From Coenobita brevimanus (taxonomy: Eukaryota; Arthropoda; Malacostraca; Decapoda; Coenobitidae): DNA of 64,000 nucleotides. The notes under the pieces are model-generated. The model searched no databases. It had not been told where the DNA came from and was given only the letters and a program-made list of their open reading frames with translations. Each line of letters begins with the position of its first letter. The stretch's first letter is position 1. Shown here one piece after another: positions 42,714 to 53,487 of the stretch. Made by a program: the position numbers and the translations under genes. The stretch covers positions 32,056,138 to 32,120,137 of the forward strand of contig CM064732.1 in the NCBI GenBank assembly GCA_032717465.1. Direction: 5' to 3'.

Positions 42714-44414
42714 ATGGCGTCTAATAACCAAGCCTCGGAGTCCCCAAAAGGGATGGGGGGCATAAATGTCCCCACCATCCTCCCTTCTTCTGGTGACGAC
42801 TTAACGAGCTTCCTGGAACCATAGTCTGTTTCACTTTTTAATTTCTGCAACATTCGCGGCCTTTCCTCTAACCTTCTTTCTGTTGAGCACCACCTCTCCT
42901 CCTCTAAACCTCACCTTCTCGTCTTAGCTGGGACTAGCTGTCTGAGGCAAATGACAGCAAACCCTTTTCTGTATCCTCCTATTTTCTCTATACTCATTCC
43001 AAAGTCAAAGGTGGTTGTTGCGTATGTGTACGCAACGACCTATCTTGCTCTTGTGTTCCTGAACTTATTCTTTAGAATTCTCTGCTATCTGGCTTTGGCT
43101 TTCCTGTCATTCTCTGACAAAATATATGTGTGCCCTTTACTTATCCCCTAATTCTACTCACTATGAAGAATTCTTCGACTGTCTTACTTCTAGAATGGAA
43201 CACATCCTATCCGTTTCTCCTTTCTCTGAAATCTCCGTTCTAGGAGATTTCGTGTTCACCATCACTTTTCTCTCTCATCTCCTCTCGCTGATCCATGTAG
43301 TGAACAAGCCTACATCTTTTCTATCCTTAAAGACCTAGTGCAGCTTGCACAGCACTACCCGTATCCCTGACTGCCTTGGACAGAGTTCCAACATACCTGC
43401 CCTCTTCTTTACAGCTAATCCTTCTGCTTACACTGTTAATCTTTCCTCTCCATTGGGCTTCGCAGATCACAACTTTATTACCTTAACCTGTCCTATCGCA
43501 CCAGTACGGTCTGTGAACCCTCCAAAGAAACGTCGGTTGTGGCACTTTGGAGCTGCTGATTGAGAGACTCTCAGGCAGTACTTCTTTGATTTTGCATGGA
43601 ATTATTGTTTTCATGGCCAGGAGCCATCTGTGTGTGCCATGCAGATTACAGAGGTTATTCTCTCGGGCAATGAAACATGCATTCCTTTCTCATGTCCTTT
43701 GGCTAATGCAAAAAGCCTTGGTTAAATCATGGTTGTTTTAATGCTGCCCACAACATGGAGAAGGCCTATAAAAAGTACCGAAGCCAACCCACCCCTGAAT
43801 CACATTATTTTTTTTTTTATGTTTCTGCCAGGAATCGTGCTAAGTCTGTTGTTCACTGTGCTAAAAATTATTTCGTCTGTACTAAATACTCTCAACTCTC
43901 CAACTCGAATTCTTCCCACTCCTTTTGGCACCTTGCCAAAAACCTTTCTACTAACTTTACCTCATCATCCTTCCCTCCTCTTTTCTACTCTGATGGCTCT
44001 GTAGCTATTCCATCTACTGATAAATCAGATATCTCCGCTCAGACTTTCTCCTCCAATTCCACCTTAGACGATTCCGGTGCTATTCCTCCATCACATCCCC
44101 CCTCTGACTTCCTCATGGCTGACATTAAAATTTCTTCAGCTGATGTATTTTCTGCCATCACTGGCAGTATTGAGATACTAACAAGGCATATGGGCCAGAT
44201 AGAGTCCCTCCTGTTGCCCTCAAGAACTGTTCTTCTGTGTTTACACCCTGCCTAGGTAAACTCATTTGCCTTTGTCTATCAACTTGTACCTTTCCCTCTT
44301 GCTAGAAGTTTGCTCTCATTCAGCCAGTCCCAAAGAAAGGTGACCATTCCCAACCCTCTGACTATCGCCAAATTGCTTTAACATCCTGTGTCTCAAAATT
44401 TTTCGAGTCTAATA
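42714..44414 (+). pseudogene. Jockey-like LINE ORF2, endonuclease half
   Basis: After an early TAG-type break the frame gives NFCNIRGLSSNLLSVEHHL (endonuclease start), SKPHLLVLAGTSCL (the expected catalytic Glu position reads Gly-Thr), SPNSTHYEEFFDCL, ISVLGDF, FADHNFITLTCP (SDH-like block) and NPPKKRRLWHFGAAD. Beyond 43560 the frame shifts; 43755-44255 gives ARNRAKSVVHCAKNYF and STLDDSGAIPPSHPPSDF, the typical linker. Stops and frameshifts rule out function. The encoded domain would nick the target site. Confidence 0.75.
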
Positions 44415-45168
44415 TTAACGTGAGACGTCCCGATATCATATGGATACCTTGCAACGTTGTCATGGTGAATCCCGATAATGAATCCTACATTTTACAATTG
44501 CAAGGTCCGTCATTTCCATAATTTTCAACTTTAGCGCGTGATTTTTGGTGTGTAGATGCGGGACACCTTCCTCTACCTGCCACCAGGTGAGGACACTGCC
44601 TTACTCCGCGTGACCTCCACCCCGCCACACGCACACACCTGTTAGCAGTGACCTGGCCGGTAAAGATATGTCACACCACGGTATGAAATTTAAGGCGAGA
44701 GTGATTCCCTAATCAATGACGATGTGGAGGACAAAGATTACGTGGCGCCAGAGGAAGAAACAAGCAGAAGTGATAAGGAGGCAACGTCACCAAGGAAGGT
44801 GCAGTATGTTGATGTGTTTAGTGAATGAAACAACACTTATTGTGCCTATATTTTTGTGTGAAAACGAATATATTCTTGTACTACCTATAAATTTGTATCA
44901 AATGAACAAATATCTTCCTATTCTGTGTTGTTTGCAATAGTTACCGGTACATAGAAAAAGCAACATCCGCAGTGCGGCCACAGAGAACATGGTACCAGGT
45001 GTTTAAAGGGTCACCTGTTTAGACCACTTCTAAGTTCAGGAGAGCACTTTTGGGGGCATTTTCCAATGTTTCTCATAAAAAGCGGAGGTTTTAGCCAAAA
45101 AAAAAAAAAAATCTGCTGGGATTGGAGGGGGTCAGTGATGAAAAATCGGTCGTGATGCAGTGGGTTAA
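44415..45168 (+). mobile_element. piggyBac-type MITE, copy 3 (inverted relative to others)
   Basis: TTAA at 44415-44418 and 45165-45168. It is the reverse complement of the family as seen at 17609, 39089 and 61335. The coding remnant is on the plus strand near 44716. It sits inside the jockey-like LINE, so it inserted after that LINE. Confidence 0.8.
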
Positions 45169-46382
45169 CAGAAAAATTTTAAAGCTATCACAACCTTTCT
45201 GATCGTCAGTATAGGTTCCATCAGGGATGCTCAACTGGCAATCTTCTCACCTTCCTTTCAGACTCCTGGTCATCCTTCTTTCGGGACTTGGCGAAAGCTT
45301 AGCCATTGCACTTGACATCTCAAAGGCTTTCGATCAGTCTGGCATAAATCTTTACTTTCCAAACTGCCCTCTGACGGTTTCTATCCTTCTATCTGTGCAA
45401 TATTTATAGCTTTCTTTCTGGTTGTTCTATAGCTGCTCTTGTAGACGGCCACCGGTCTTCTAGATCTATCAACAGTGGTGTTCCTCAGGGCTCTGTCCTA
45501 TCACCAATTTTCTTCCTTTTATTCATCAGTGACCTAATCTGTACATCTAACCCTATCCACTCATATGCTGGTAATTCCACCCTTCACCTTTGTATTTAGT
45601 TTCCGCAACGTCTCAGCAGTTACTTTAACAAACAAAGGATGAGGTTATGGCACACCTAATGTCTGACTTGGCTCATATCTCTGACTGGGGTACAAGTAAT
45701 CTTGTTGTTTTTAATGCTTCAAAGACTCAGTTCTTACATCTATCATCCCAACAAAATCTTCCACAGGAGTACCCAATAATGTTTCATAATATTCAGCTCA
45801 ACCCTTCATCGTCTTTAAACATACTTAGGGTTTCATTCACTCGGGATTTATCTTGGAAAGATCATATTACATCTCTCGTAAAATCTGCGTCCAAAAGATC
45901 ATGTGCGCTTTCAACATCATACCTTCTTTACCCCTGCACAGTTGTTGACTTTATACACGGGTTTTATTCGCTCTTGTGTAGAGTACAGTTCTCATGTGTG
46001 AGGAGGCTTCCCACATACAGGTCTTCTCAACAGGGTGAAGTCAAATGTTTTCGCCACATTAACTCTCCTCCTCTTACTGGTTCTCTTCAACCTCTGTCTC
46101 TTCGCTGCACTGTTGCATCTTTATCTCATTTCTATCACTACTTCAATGGTCACTGCTCCTCTGAACTGTCTGCTTGCATTCTTCCACCTCTGCGACGCAA
46201 CAAACTCTCATCCCTTTCCTGTCCAACTCTCTAATGCTAGACTTAACCGTTACTCCCAGTCCTTCATATATGCAACAGGTCAGTTCTGGAACTGTCTCCC
46301 TCTGTCTGTTTTTCCTACTTCCTATGATCTCCAGCCTTTCAAACACAGTGTGTCCAGGCATCTCGAAGTGAGCGGATCTTGA
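45169..46382 (+). pseudogene. Jockey-like LINE ORF2, reverse transcriptase half
   Basis: Resumes with RKILKLSQPF, then GESLAIALDISKAFDQS (motif A), INSGVPQGSVLSPIFFLLFISDL, and a YAGN motif at about 45564-45575 in place of YADD. The polymerase is therefore catalytically dead. Then come NLVVFNASKTQFLHLSSQQN, LNILRVSFTRDLSWKDHI, and the C-terminal QLSNARLNRYSQSFIY and FWNCLPLSVFP. The end at 46382 (HLEVSGS then TGA) matches a natural C-terminus. At least two frameshifts lie between 45400 and 45650. Confidence 0.8.
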
Positions 46383-46470
46383 ATTTGGCTCTTTTCTATT
46401 GTTTTTTTTTTTTTCTTGGAAAGAACGGTTTTCGGGCTCCGGTCCTTTGTTTCCTTCTTCTTTACATAAA

Positions 46471-47062
46471 AAAAGAGACTGGGAATATCCTTATACTTGA
46501 GAACAAAAATTAGTGAAATTCAATAATACCTGAGACGATGGGTAAAGGCACCTTGTGGGGTGCCTTATTTTCTAAAGAATGGGTGACTGGGATATATCGG
46601 TATCCTTTGGCCATTTTTTAAAACTCGAAGTTCCATAACCCTCTCCCTTGGAAATATAAACGTCTGATGTCAATTGGAATACAACAGTAGTGAAAATAAG
46701 ACCATGAAAGAAGTCAGTCACAACATTCAGACGCTGGCTCTTACGGATCACTCTTACCTGAATATTGTTATCGAGAATATAATACTAGAGATGTTCCGAC
46801 CATGAAAGGTTTAATAACAAATTAAATGCTTTACCGGTATTTAACCCTTCAGTACGAAGGAAATAGCAGGCCGGTATCAAAATGCAAAATACAAAAGCAG
46901 TCATCGCAGTGCAGGAGTAAATTGAAGATTATTTCTAACCACTTCACAACAAGAAGTCTCCCCTTAATTGAATAAAATTGTTTGTCTATTTAAAAAGAGT
47001 GATATACAGTATAAAAGGAATCATCGTACGGAAAGAGTTTATTTAAGTAGAGGAGTATTTTA
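46471..47062. other. Unannotated spacer
   Basis: Nothing recognised. Confidence 0.4.
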
Positions 47063-47084
47063 CACACACACACACACACACACA
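47063..47084. repeat. (CA)n microsatellite
   Basis: Short CA run. Confidence 0.9.
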
Positions 47085-47279
47085 TATTTACATATTGCTC
47101 ACGCACATGCACCCACTCAAGCGCATGCACGGTGGCAACTTCACTGCCACTATTTACTTTAACAATTCATTCTTCTTTTTTCAGACTATTTTTTTTCAGC
47201 TTAGGATTTTACTCCAAGAGTAAAGGGATTACTGAATGTCATATCTAACCCCTCCAGCTGGAAAAGTCTCATATAAATC

Positions 47280-47459
47280 TGAATGCAATCGTTAGGCAGC
47301 AGCAAGAACACACCACAATATACTTGAATGCAATCATTAGGCAGCAGCAAGAACACATCACAGTATACTTGCATGCAATTTTTAGGCAGCAGCAAGAACA
47401 CACCACAGTATACTTGAATGCAATCGTTAGGCAGCAGCAAGAACACACCACAAGTGTAT
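47280..47459. repeat. 45-bp minisatellite, four copies
   Basis: Units start at 47280, 47325, 47370 and 47415 with 'tgaatgcaatcgttaggc', differing at a few positions. Because 45 is a multiple of three, all phases stay open and the minus strand shows a repeated VFLLLPNDCIQ peptide. There is no sign this is translated. Confidence 0.9.
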
Positions 47460-48118
47460 AATTCCTCCGAATGGACGGGTTTATTCTTTCTGTTCCAGAG
47501 TTTTTTTTTTTCCTTGCACAAGAATACACAAGAAAGACGTCGCTGGATTAATATATAAAAGATTGCGTCACACTCGTTCGTTTACAAACAAGTTCCCTAA
47601 CCTGAATAACGCCGTACACATCGGCAAGTAAGAATAACACTGAGATGATGGCACTGGACTGATGAGTTTAATGGAGTTACCAACCCATATACCTCACCAG
47701 AGTTGTTTCATTCTCTCCATAAAATCACATGAGGGTAACAAGAAGGGGATACAAGCAGTCATTTTACTCAAGCTTTTATTAACCTTCCCAAGACCAGGAC
47801 ATCTCTAGTATTCCATTTCCGTTAAGCAAATTTTAAGCAGAGAAAGACGCACAACAGCCTGAAAGTGTTAATACTGTCACCATTAACCCTCTCACAAGCT
47901 GGATATTGCTAGTAGTCAATTACAGCAATTACAGACGATTTAATCTATTTGAGGATTAGGCATAGAAGGCTGAGGCGGTTAGAATTACACTATAATTGTA
48001 ATTATATATCTCGACTCCATAATTTCCAGTACTGTTTTTATCGGAATGACTAGAATTCACAATTGACCAAATATTCTCCATTTTAATTCCCCCCTTGTTC
48101 ATGCATACTCTCTCCGAA
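47460..48118. other. Unannotated spacer
   Basis: Nothing recognised. Confidence 0.4.
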
Positions 48119-48195
48119 TATCAATGGAGAGAAAGAGAGAGAGAGAGAGAAAGAAATGGAGAAATGAATTCCCCGAGCTTTTGATCCAACTACTT

Positions 48196-48261
48196 GGACG
48201 GGGCGCGAACTCTCGACCCTTCTGTCTTAAATCAGGCTCTCTACCTCTGAGCCACCCTGTC

Positions 48262-48262
<1 letters not shown>
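48196..48262 (-). repeat. tRNA-like sequence (SINE head or tRNA pseudogene)
   Basis: Minus strand from 48262: acceptor-like GGACAGG pairs with CCCGTCC at the 3' end with one mismatch. A perfect D-stem GGCTC/GAGCC encloses an AGAGGTAGA loop (A box). A B-box-like gagttcgcgcccc is present. No good anticodon stem can be drawn, so it is not called a tRNA gene. It lies between (GA)n runs at 48130 and 48264. Confidence 0.5.

Positions 48263-48263
<1 letters not shown>

Positions 48264-48321
<58 letters not shown>
48264..48321. repeat. (GA)n microsatellite
   Basis: Pure GA run. Confidence 0.95.
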
Positions 48322-48324
<3 letters not shown>

Positions 48325-48339
48325 TGCCGAAGGGTGAAG

Positions 48340-48561
48340 CACGTTAATAAAGGGAAAGTGTAAAGATAAAGGGGAGAGGGAGAAAGGTGGAATGAGAGAA
48401 TTCCGAAAGAAAGAAAAGAAGCAGAAAAATATAAAAAAGAAAGAAAGAAATTAATGAAAATCAGAGAAAGAGGAAGAGAAAAAGACAAACAGGAAAAGCA
48501 TGGAAGAAACGGGGAAAGGTGAATGAGAGAATGAAGGAAAGAGAGAAGGAAGAAATGGATA

Positions 48562-48619
<58 letters not shown>

Positions 48620-49410
48620 GAATTGAAGGAGGAGAAGAGAGCAAGGGGGAAAGAGAAATGGAGGAAAGGAAAGAAGTTACTAGAAAAAAAGAGGAAGAGT
48701 TAGAGAGATTTAGGGAGAGGAGAAAAGACATCAAAAGGGGGTAATTGAAAAAGAGAAGAAGGAAAGAAAGATGAAATAAAGTGTGGAAGAGGGGAATCAT
48801 GAGAAAAATAATGAGAAGGGAAAATGAAGAATGCGTAAAATAAAATAGGAGGAAGAAAAGGAAAGAGAGAAAATGAATGAATTAAAGATGGAAAGAACGA
48901 GGGAAAATTATGAGAAAGGGAAAAGAAAGAAAGGGGTAAAGTGGGAAAGAAAGACAAACAAAAAGGAGGAGATGAGAATTAAAAAAAAAAATGGGAGATG
49001 GGAAAAAAAGATAAAGATGAATTACATACACTTATACAGAAGAAGGATATTGTTAAGAAAGGTTAGGAGTCTAAGAATGTGAAAAGGAAGAGATATATAG
49101 GGAAAGAGAGAGAGGAACACTGCAGAGAGGGGAAAAAAAATACATACACAAAGACGTAAGACGATCACACGAGAGGAAGAAACTGAGACGATATCCTTAA
49201 GGGGGAAAAAGACAGGAGCGACAAGCAACCATGACCGAAGGGAATGGAAGGAAAACCAACAGTAAAAAAGAGGACAAAGGAAAAGGGATGAAACGAAACA
49301 GAAAATCGAAACCACAAGAGAGTGTATAACAAAGAAAAAAGTAATGTATAAAGAAAAACAGTAAACGTGGAGGGGAAAGCTAAGAGATGAAGACAAAAGA
49401 AAAGAAACAG

Positions 49411-49412
<2 letters not shown>
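48340..49412. repeat. Long homopurine-biased tract
   Basis: A and G dominate the plus strand for about 1 kb (AGAAAG, GGAAG and GAGAGA phrases). Long Ser/Phe/Leu minus frames are compositional. Confidence 0.8.

Positions 49413-49482
<70 letters not shown>
49413..49482. repeat. (GA)n microsatellite
   Basis: Pure GA run of about 70 bp. Confidence 0.95.
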
Positions 49483-49488
<6 letters not shown>

Positions 49489-49590
49489 CGCTTCCTCTTA
49501 AAATCAAGTGGGAGGCAAACACTCCATTAATACCTTGATGAAGGCAAGACTCTGACGCACTCATACACTCACGCACTTACGAGTATATGT

Positions 49591-49719
<129 letters not shown>

Positions 49720-49739
49720 GCACACAGAGTATCTTGTAT

Positions 49740-50195
49740 GTATACATGCATATACACACTAGCACATCAACATGTTCTCATATTCACAAATAAAAGCGTT
49801 TATATACACACATAACACGCACACCAGCACGTCTACATACCTGCACAGCAGCACGTAAACATGCTCATATAGGCACCAGAAAATTTTATCTTTGTCTATA
49901 TTCACAAATATACACACCAGCATATCTAGATACACCCATATACGCACATTCGCTCGTCTATATATACCCATATACACACACTAGCACGTCTACATGCAAT
50001 CGTATAAGCACATTTGCATGTGTATATACACATATATGCACACAGCATATCTTCATGCTCATATACGTTCATTAGAATGTCTATACAAGCACTCTATGAC
50101 GTCTACATACACACATGTACGCACATTAGCACGCCTAGATAGTCATGTACGCACAATAGCACGTTTAAATACATATCATGTGTGTACACTAAAAC
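49740..50195. repeat. Degenerate minisatellite, ~35-45 bp units
   Basis: The phrase 'cacattagcacgtctacatac' minus its edges recurs, e.g. 'accagcacgtctacatac' (49823), 'actagcacgtctacatgc' (49980) and 'attagcacgcctagatag' (50124). It is CA-derived low complexity between two CA microsatellites. Confidence 0.6.
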
Positions 50196-50200
50196 AGTAT

Positions 50201-50202
<2 letters not shown>

Positions 50203-50280
<78 letters not shown>
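50203..50280. repeat. (CA)n microsatellite
   Basis: Pure CA run. Confidence 0.95.
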
Positions 50281-50282
<2 letters not shown>

Positions 50283-51193
50283 TCTCGTATCACATATACA
50301 TACCGAAACGGTGCCCACAAACACACATTCACATGTGGAAGCACAACCATAGAAACACAAGTACATGGTCTTAATTATACTGAACATAAACTCATATTTA
50401 CACGCACGTAATCTGGCCTTTACACATTTACATGCACGGTCTCTGACCGTTACACATATACATGCATATAATCATACAAAGTACACTGACACAGGCACCT
50501 GCCAAGCCCTCAGTTCACTATGGCACGTGTGTCGACTCAAAAAAAAGAAAAAAAAAAAAAAAAGAACATGCTTGGCCGCTCGAACACAGAAAACACATAA
50601 AAGTCATCTCAAAATTTTCAAGGAGTGCGGTAGCACTCCGTAAGTATGAATGGCGCTGGTTCCGAGTGGCGTCCTCTCCTATAGGGTGTAGGAGCATTCG
50701 CGGGAAAACGGTCGCAGAGCTTACAGTAGTTCTAGGCTTGTGAACTATAAGACCTTCGCTATTCAAGTGAAAAATTACTCGCAAAGTCTTGCTAACCTTC
50801 GTAGAAGTCGCAAAATCGAACCACAGAAATATCGATTTTGTTCTTTCTCTCTTTCTTCTTCATCAATCATAACTCCAAAACAAAAAGGCGTACACTAGCG
50901 TATTATACGCCAAAACGATGCTCGTCAAGTGTAAATGTTTCTTTTCATATTTAGAGCATTCACGCTACGGTTTGCGAGTTCCGGCCTGAAAACCGCATCG
51001 CGATTGCCCTTAAATACGCCGTTTTGCGCAATATTGAATAGCTACAGGTCGCTTACAGGTAAAGAACGCACCAAACCACTTCTTTTCAAGGAAAGGCACC
51101 CTCGTTTAAGTATTTCATTATGCTATGCGTGTAGCAGTCCAAATCTAACTCTGCTTTGTGCATAATTACACTTCCACTAAAAGGTCATAAACT
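50281..51193. other. Unannotated spacer
   Basis: CA-rich at first, then mixed. Small frames without motifs. Confidence 0.4.
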
Positions 51194-51425
51194 AGAAAAT
51201 AATCATTTTCCTCTAAAATGATTCTTAAGAAGCAGGAATGGCAAAAGTGCACAGATAAGAGATGGGAAAAGCACAGAAGAAAGCATTCAGGATGGGAGGA
51301 GATTTGGAGACCTATACCCATTACTGCATTCCACACTTGAGCCACAAAGTTGTAGCTGGTGGAATGCGCACTGTTGCCATTCCTACTTCTTAACAATTAT
51401 TTTAGAAGAAAATTTTTATTTTCTT
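51194..51425. mobile_element. Fold-back MITE with ~60-bp inverted arms
   Basis: 51194-51253 and the reverse complement of about 51364-51425 share 'ttctaaaatgattcttaagaa' without its outer bases, 'ggaatggcaaaagtgc' and flanking AT-rich sequence, at about 80% identity by eye. The loop is about 110 bp with no coding potential. Target duplication not resolved. Confidence 0.65.
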
Positions 51426-51474
51426 TTTAAAGCAATACTACCATTGCTTGTACAACTTATAGTGTTACCACTGA

Positions 51475-51570
51475 ATAATAATATTAATAATAATAATAAT
51501 AATAATAAAATAATAATAATGAAAATGATAATAATACTAATAATATTAGTAATAAAAACAATACTAATAA
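51475..51570. repeat. (AAT)n microsatellite
   Basis: AAT repeats with scattered changes, running up to LINE A4. Confidence 0.9.
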
Positions 51571-52105
51571 AAAGGTTGCTGGTTCTTTGAAAGCAGTGAT
51601 AAGAAACAGGGAAGTGAGCATGGAAGTGAAAAAGTTACTACATGACAGTATTGTGATACCAACTCTAACGTACGGAAGTGAAGCTTGGACGTTGTTGGAA
51701 GGATACAAGTCAAGAGTGAGAGCCGTGGAAATGAGTTATTTAAGAGGAGCCTGTGGAGTCACATGGAGAGACAGGCTGACGAATGAGGATATAAAGGAGC
51801 GTTGTGGTGTTGATGTGGATGTGATAGGAAGCGTTATGAGGAACACACTGAGGTGGTTTGGCCATGTGGAGAGGATGGAGGGTGAAAGACTGACGAAGAG
51901 AGTGTATGTGAGTGAGGTGGAGGGGGAAAGAGGGAGGGGGAGGCCGAGGATGAGATGGAGAGATGGGGTGGAGAGGTATATGAGAGAGGGGGGTGTGAGT
52001 TGGGAGCAGGGGAGTGAAATGGCGGGGGACAGGGCGACTTGGAGGCGATTTGTTTGTGGCCACCCCAAACGGGATTGAGGCGTCTGGCAATAGATAGATA
52101 GATAG
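51571..52105 (+). mobile_element. LINE family A, copy A4, 5'-truncated, in an AAT array
   Basis: Starts at 'aaaggttgctggttc' and ends 'ggcgtctggcaatagatagatag'. AAT repeats lie on both sides. It is nearly identical to the corresponding part of A3 (a few substitutions over ~500 bp), so the family moved recently on this scale. Confidence 0.85.
51587..52078 (+). CDS. LINE A4 ORF2 C-terminal fragment (open)
   Basis: About 164 codons open from the truncation point to the natural stop after CGHPKRD. It contains VIPTLTYGSEAWTLLEGYKS, LRWFGHVERMEGERLTKRVY, GRGRPRMRWRDGVERYM and ATWRRFVCGHPKRD. Only the region after the RT catalytic core is present, so it cannot act as a polymerase. It is the only LINE A copy here with an undamaged C-terminus, which makes it the best reference for the family's end. 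The apparent start Met is internal to the original protein. Confidence 0.75.
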   Translation: MKAVIRNREVSMEVKKLLHDSIVIPTLTYGSEAWTLLEGYKSRVRAVEMSYLRGACGVTWRDRLTNEDIKERCGVDVDVIGSVMRNTLRWFGHVERMEGERLTKRVYVSEVEGERGRGRPRMRWRDGVERYMREGGVSWEQGSEMAGDRATWRRFVCGHPKRD

Positions 52106-52163
52106 ATAGACTAATAAAAATAATAATAATATCAATAACTATAATGATAATAATAATAATAAT

Positions 52164-52204
<41 letters not shown>
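52106..52204. repeat. (AAT)n microsatellite between LINE A4 and the LINE-A derivative
   Basis: AAT repeats, partly interrupted. Confidence 0.9.
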
Positions 52205-52206
<2 letters not shown>

Positions 52207-52559
52207 GTGGTGGTAGGTGGTGGCGAACATCATCCACTTATTTGATGTAGTGCTGCCTACTTTTCCTTCACCTTTATCATTATCTTTCGGTATCTGCCCT
52301 CCTCCCTTTTACCTTCCCTGCCACTTTTCATTACTCTTCCTTTCAGGTGGTTTTAAACTGAGTGACAAGCCTAATAGTTTCCCTTTAAACCTGGAAACCA
52401 TTTGCAACGCTGGGTGGTAACTATATAACCAACACATAAGTGTTCCCTACATGTCAACAAGAGGAATGGCAAAGGGTTAGTGACCCTCCCCTTAAAACAA
52501 CTAACTCTGAGACAAATGGCCACCCCTTACGGGATTATGGCGTCTGGCTATAGATAGAT

Positions 52560-52560
<1 letters not shown>
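52205..52560 (+). mobile_element. Internally deleted LINE-A derivative (5' end joined to 3' end)
   Basis: 52205-52510 follows the 5' end of LINE A2 phrase by phrase ('ggtaggtgg', 'catccactta', 'gtgacaagcc', 'cctggaaaccattt', 'ggtaactatataacc', 'aaaacaactaact'). From about 52515 it continues with the LINE A 3' end ('ggccaccccttacggg', 'ggcgtctggctatagatagat'). All endonuclease and RT coding sequence is missing. AAT repeats border both sides. Confidence 0.7.
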
Positions 52561-52598
<38 letters not shown>

Positions 52599-52634
52599 GT
52601 AATAATAATAATAATTATTACAATAATGATGATG

Positions 52635-52664
<30 letters not shown>
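52561..52664. repeat. (AAT)n microsatellite
   Basis: AAT repeats with some GAT, ending at the next element's TIR. Confidence 0.9.
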
Positions 52665-52668
<4 letters not shown>

Positions 52669-53487
52669 GTGGTGCCAGGCACAACAAACCTCACGTGACA
52701 GCAGTCATTTTATTGCTATTAACTACTGACTGGATTCTGCTATTTAGCGTCAGTGCACAATTAAAGTCTAAGGTAATGGCACAATGTTTTCAAGCTACAC
52801 CCAGTGATAATCCATGATCTTGCATTTGATCTTTCAAGGTCACTCAAGGTCAAAGGTCATGCTGCCAAATGAAAGCCCATATGAGACTTCCAATATCTTG
52901 GTAACAGTAAATATCTCTATCTTAGCGAGCTTCGAGTTATTGCCCCCTGAATATCTGTGACCTTGAGTTTGACCTTTCAGGGTCACTTACGGTCAAAGGT
53001 CAAGGTACCAATTAAAAACCCATATAGGATTTCCTATATGTTGATGATGGTAAATATCCCTCTATCTTCAACCAGTTTTGAGTTATAGCCCCCTGAATAT
53101 CCGTGACTTTGACTTTCACTTTTCAAGATCATTCAGGGTTAAAGGTCTTGGTGCCAAATGAAAGCTCATATTACGAGTTCCTGGTTGTTCCAATAGTAAA
53201 AATTTCTATCTTCAACTGTTTTCAAGTTATTGCCCTCTGAAAATCCGTGACCCTGATTTTGACTTCTCATGATCAGTCAATTACCTCCAAAATTTATTGA
53301 CTTTCTTTGGGGACCAGTGCTCACATATCCTGAAACTTTCATGTAATTTAATTCCACCGTTTTTATGTAATGTTGCTAACAAACAAACAAAGAAACTCGA
53401 CCAAAAACAATACATCGTTGGACTACGCCCGGGCGAGGTAAAAACTGCTGTCGGGCATGGTTTGTTGAGCCTGGCACCACTTGTTAT
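52663..53487. mobile_element. TIR element carrying AGGTCA tandem repeats
   Basis: Left end TAACAAGTGGTGCCAGGC and right end its complement (53470-53487). Similarity continues inwards for about 45 bp (ACAACAAACC and GACAGCAGT phrases). The interior is 3.3 tandem units of 142-147 bp (starting about 52810, 52951, 53098 and 53243) containing GGTCAAAGGTCA-type direct repeats. There is no transposase frame. TA bases at both edges suggest a TA target. Confidence 0.7.
52847..52859 (+). promoter_or_regulatory. DR1-type AGGTCA direct repeat (putative nuclear-receptor half-sites)
   Basis: AGGTCA-A-AGGTCA, a perfect DR1. A near-perfect second copy is at 52990-53002. AGGTCA direct repeats bind RXR/USP-type receptors in general, but here they occur inside a MITE-like element and no target gene is seen, so a regulatory role is speculative. 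Confidence 0.3.

Larger units (their letters stand above)
42564..46470 (+). mobile_element. Jockey-like LINE, split by a piggyBac MITE
   Basis: 42564-42713 is a repeated 5' block (also at 20317). ORF2-like sequence starts at ATG 42714 and continues, with interruptions, to 46382, then a short 3' UTR. A piggyBac MITE occupies 44415-45168, and the LINE coding sequence resumes precisely after the second TTAA. The endonuclease and RT order fits jockey/CR1-type LINEs of arthropods. The clade label is tentative. Confidence 0.8.

Noticed and set aside
48196..48262. Functional tRNA gene
   Set aside because: D-arm and acceptor are plausible but no anticodon stem can be drawn; treated as a SINE head or pseudogene.
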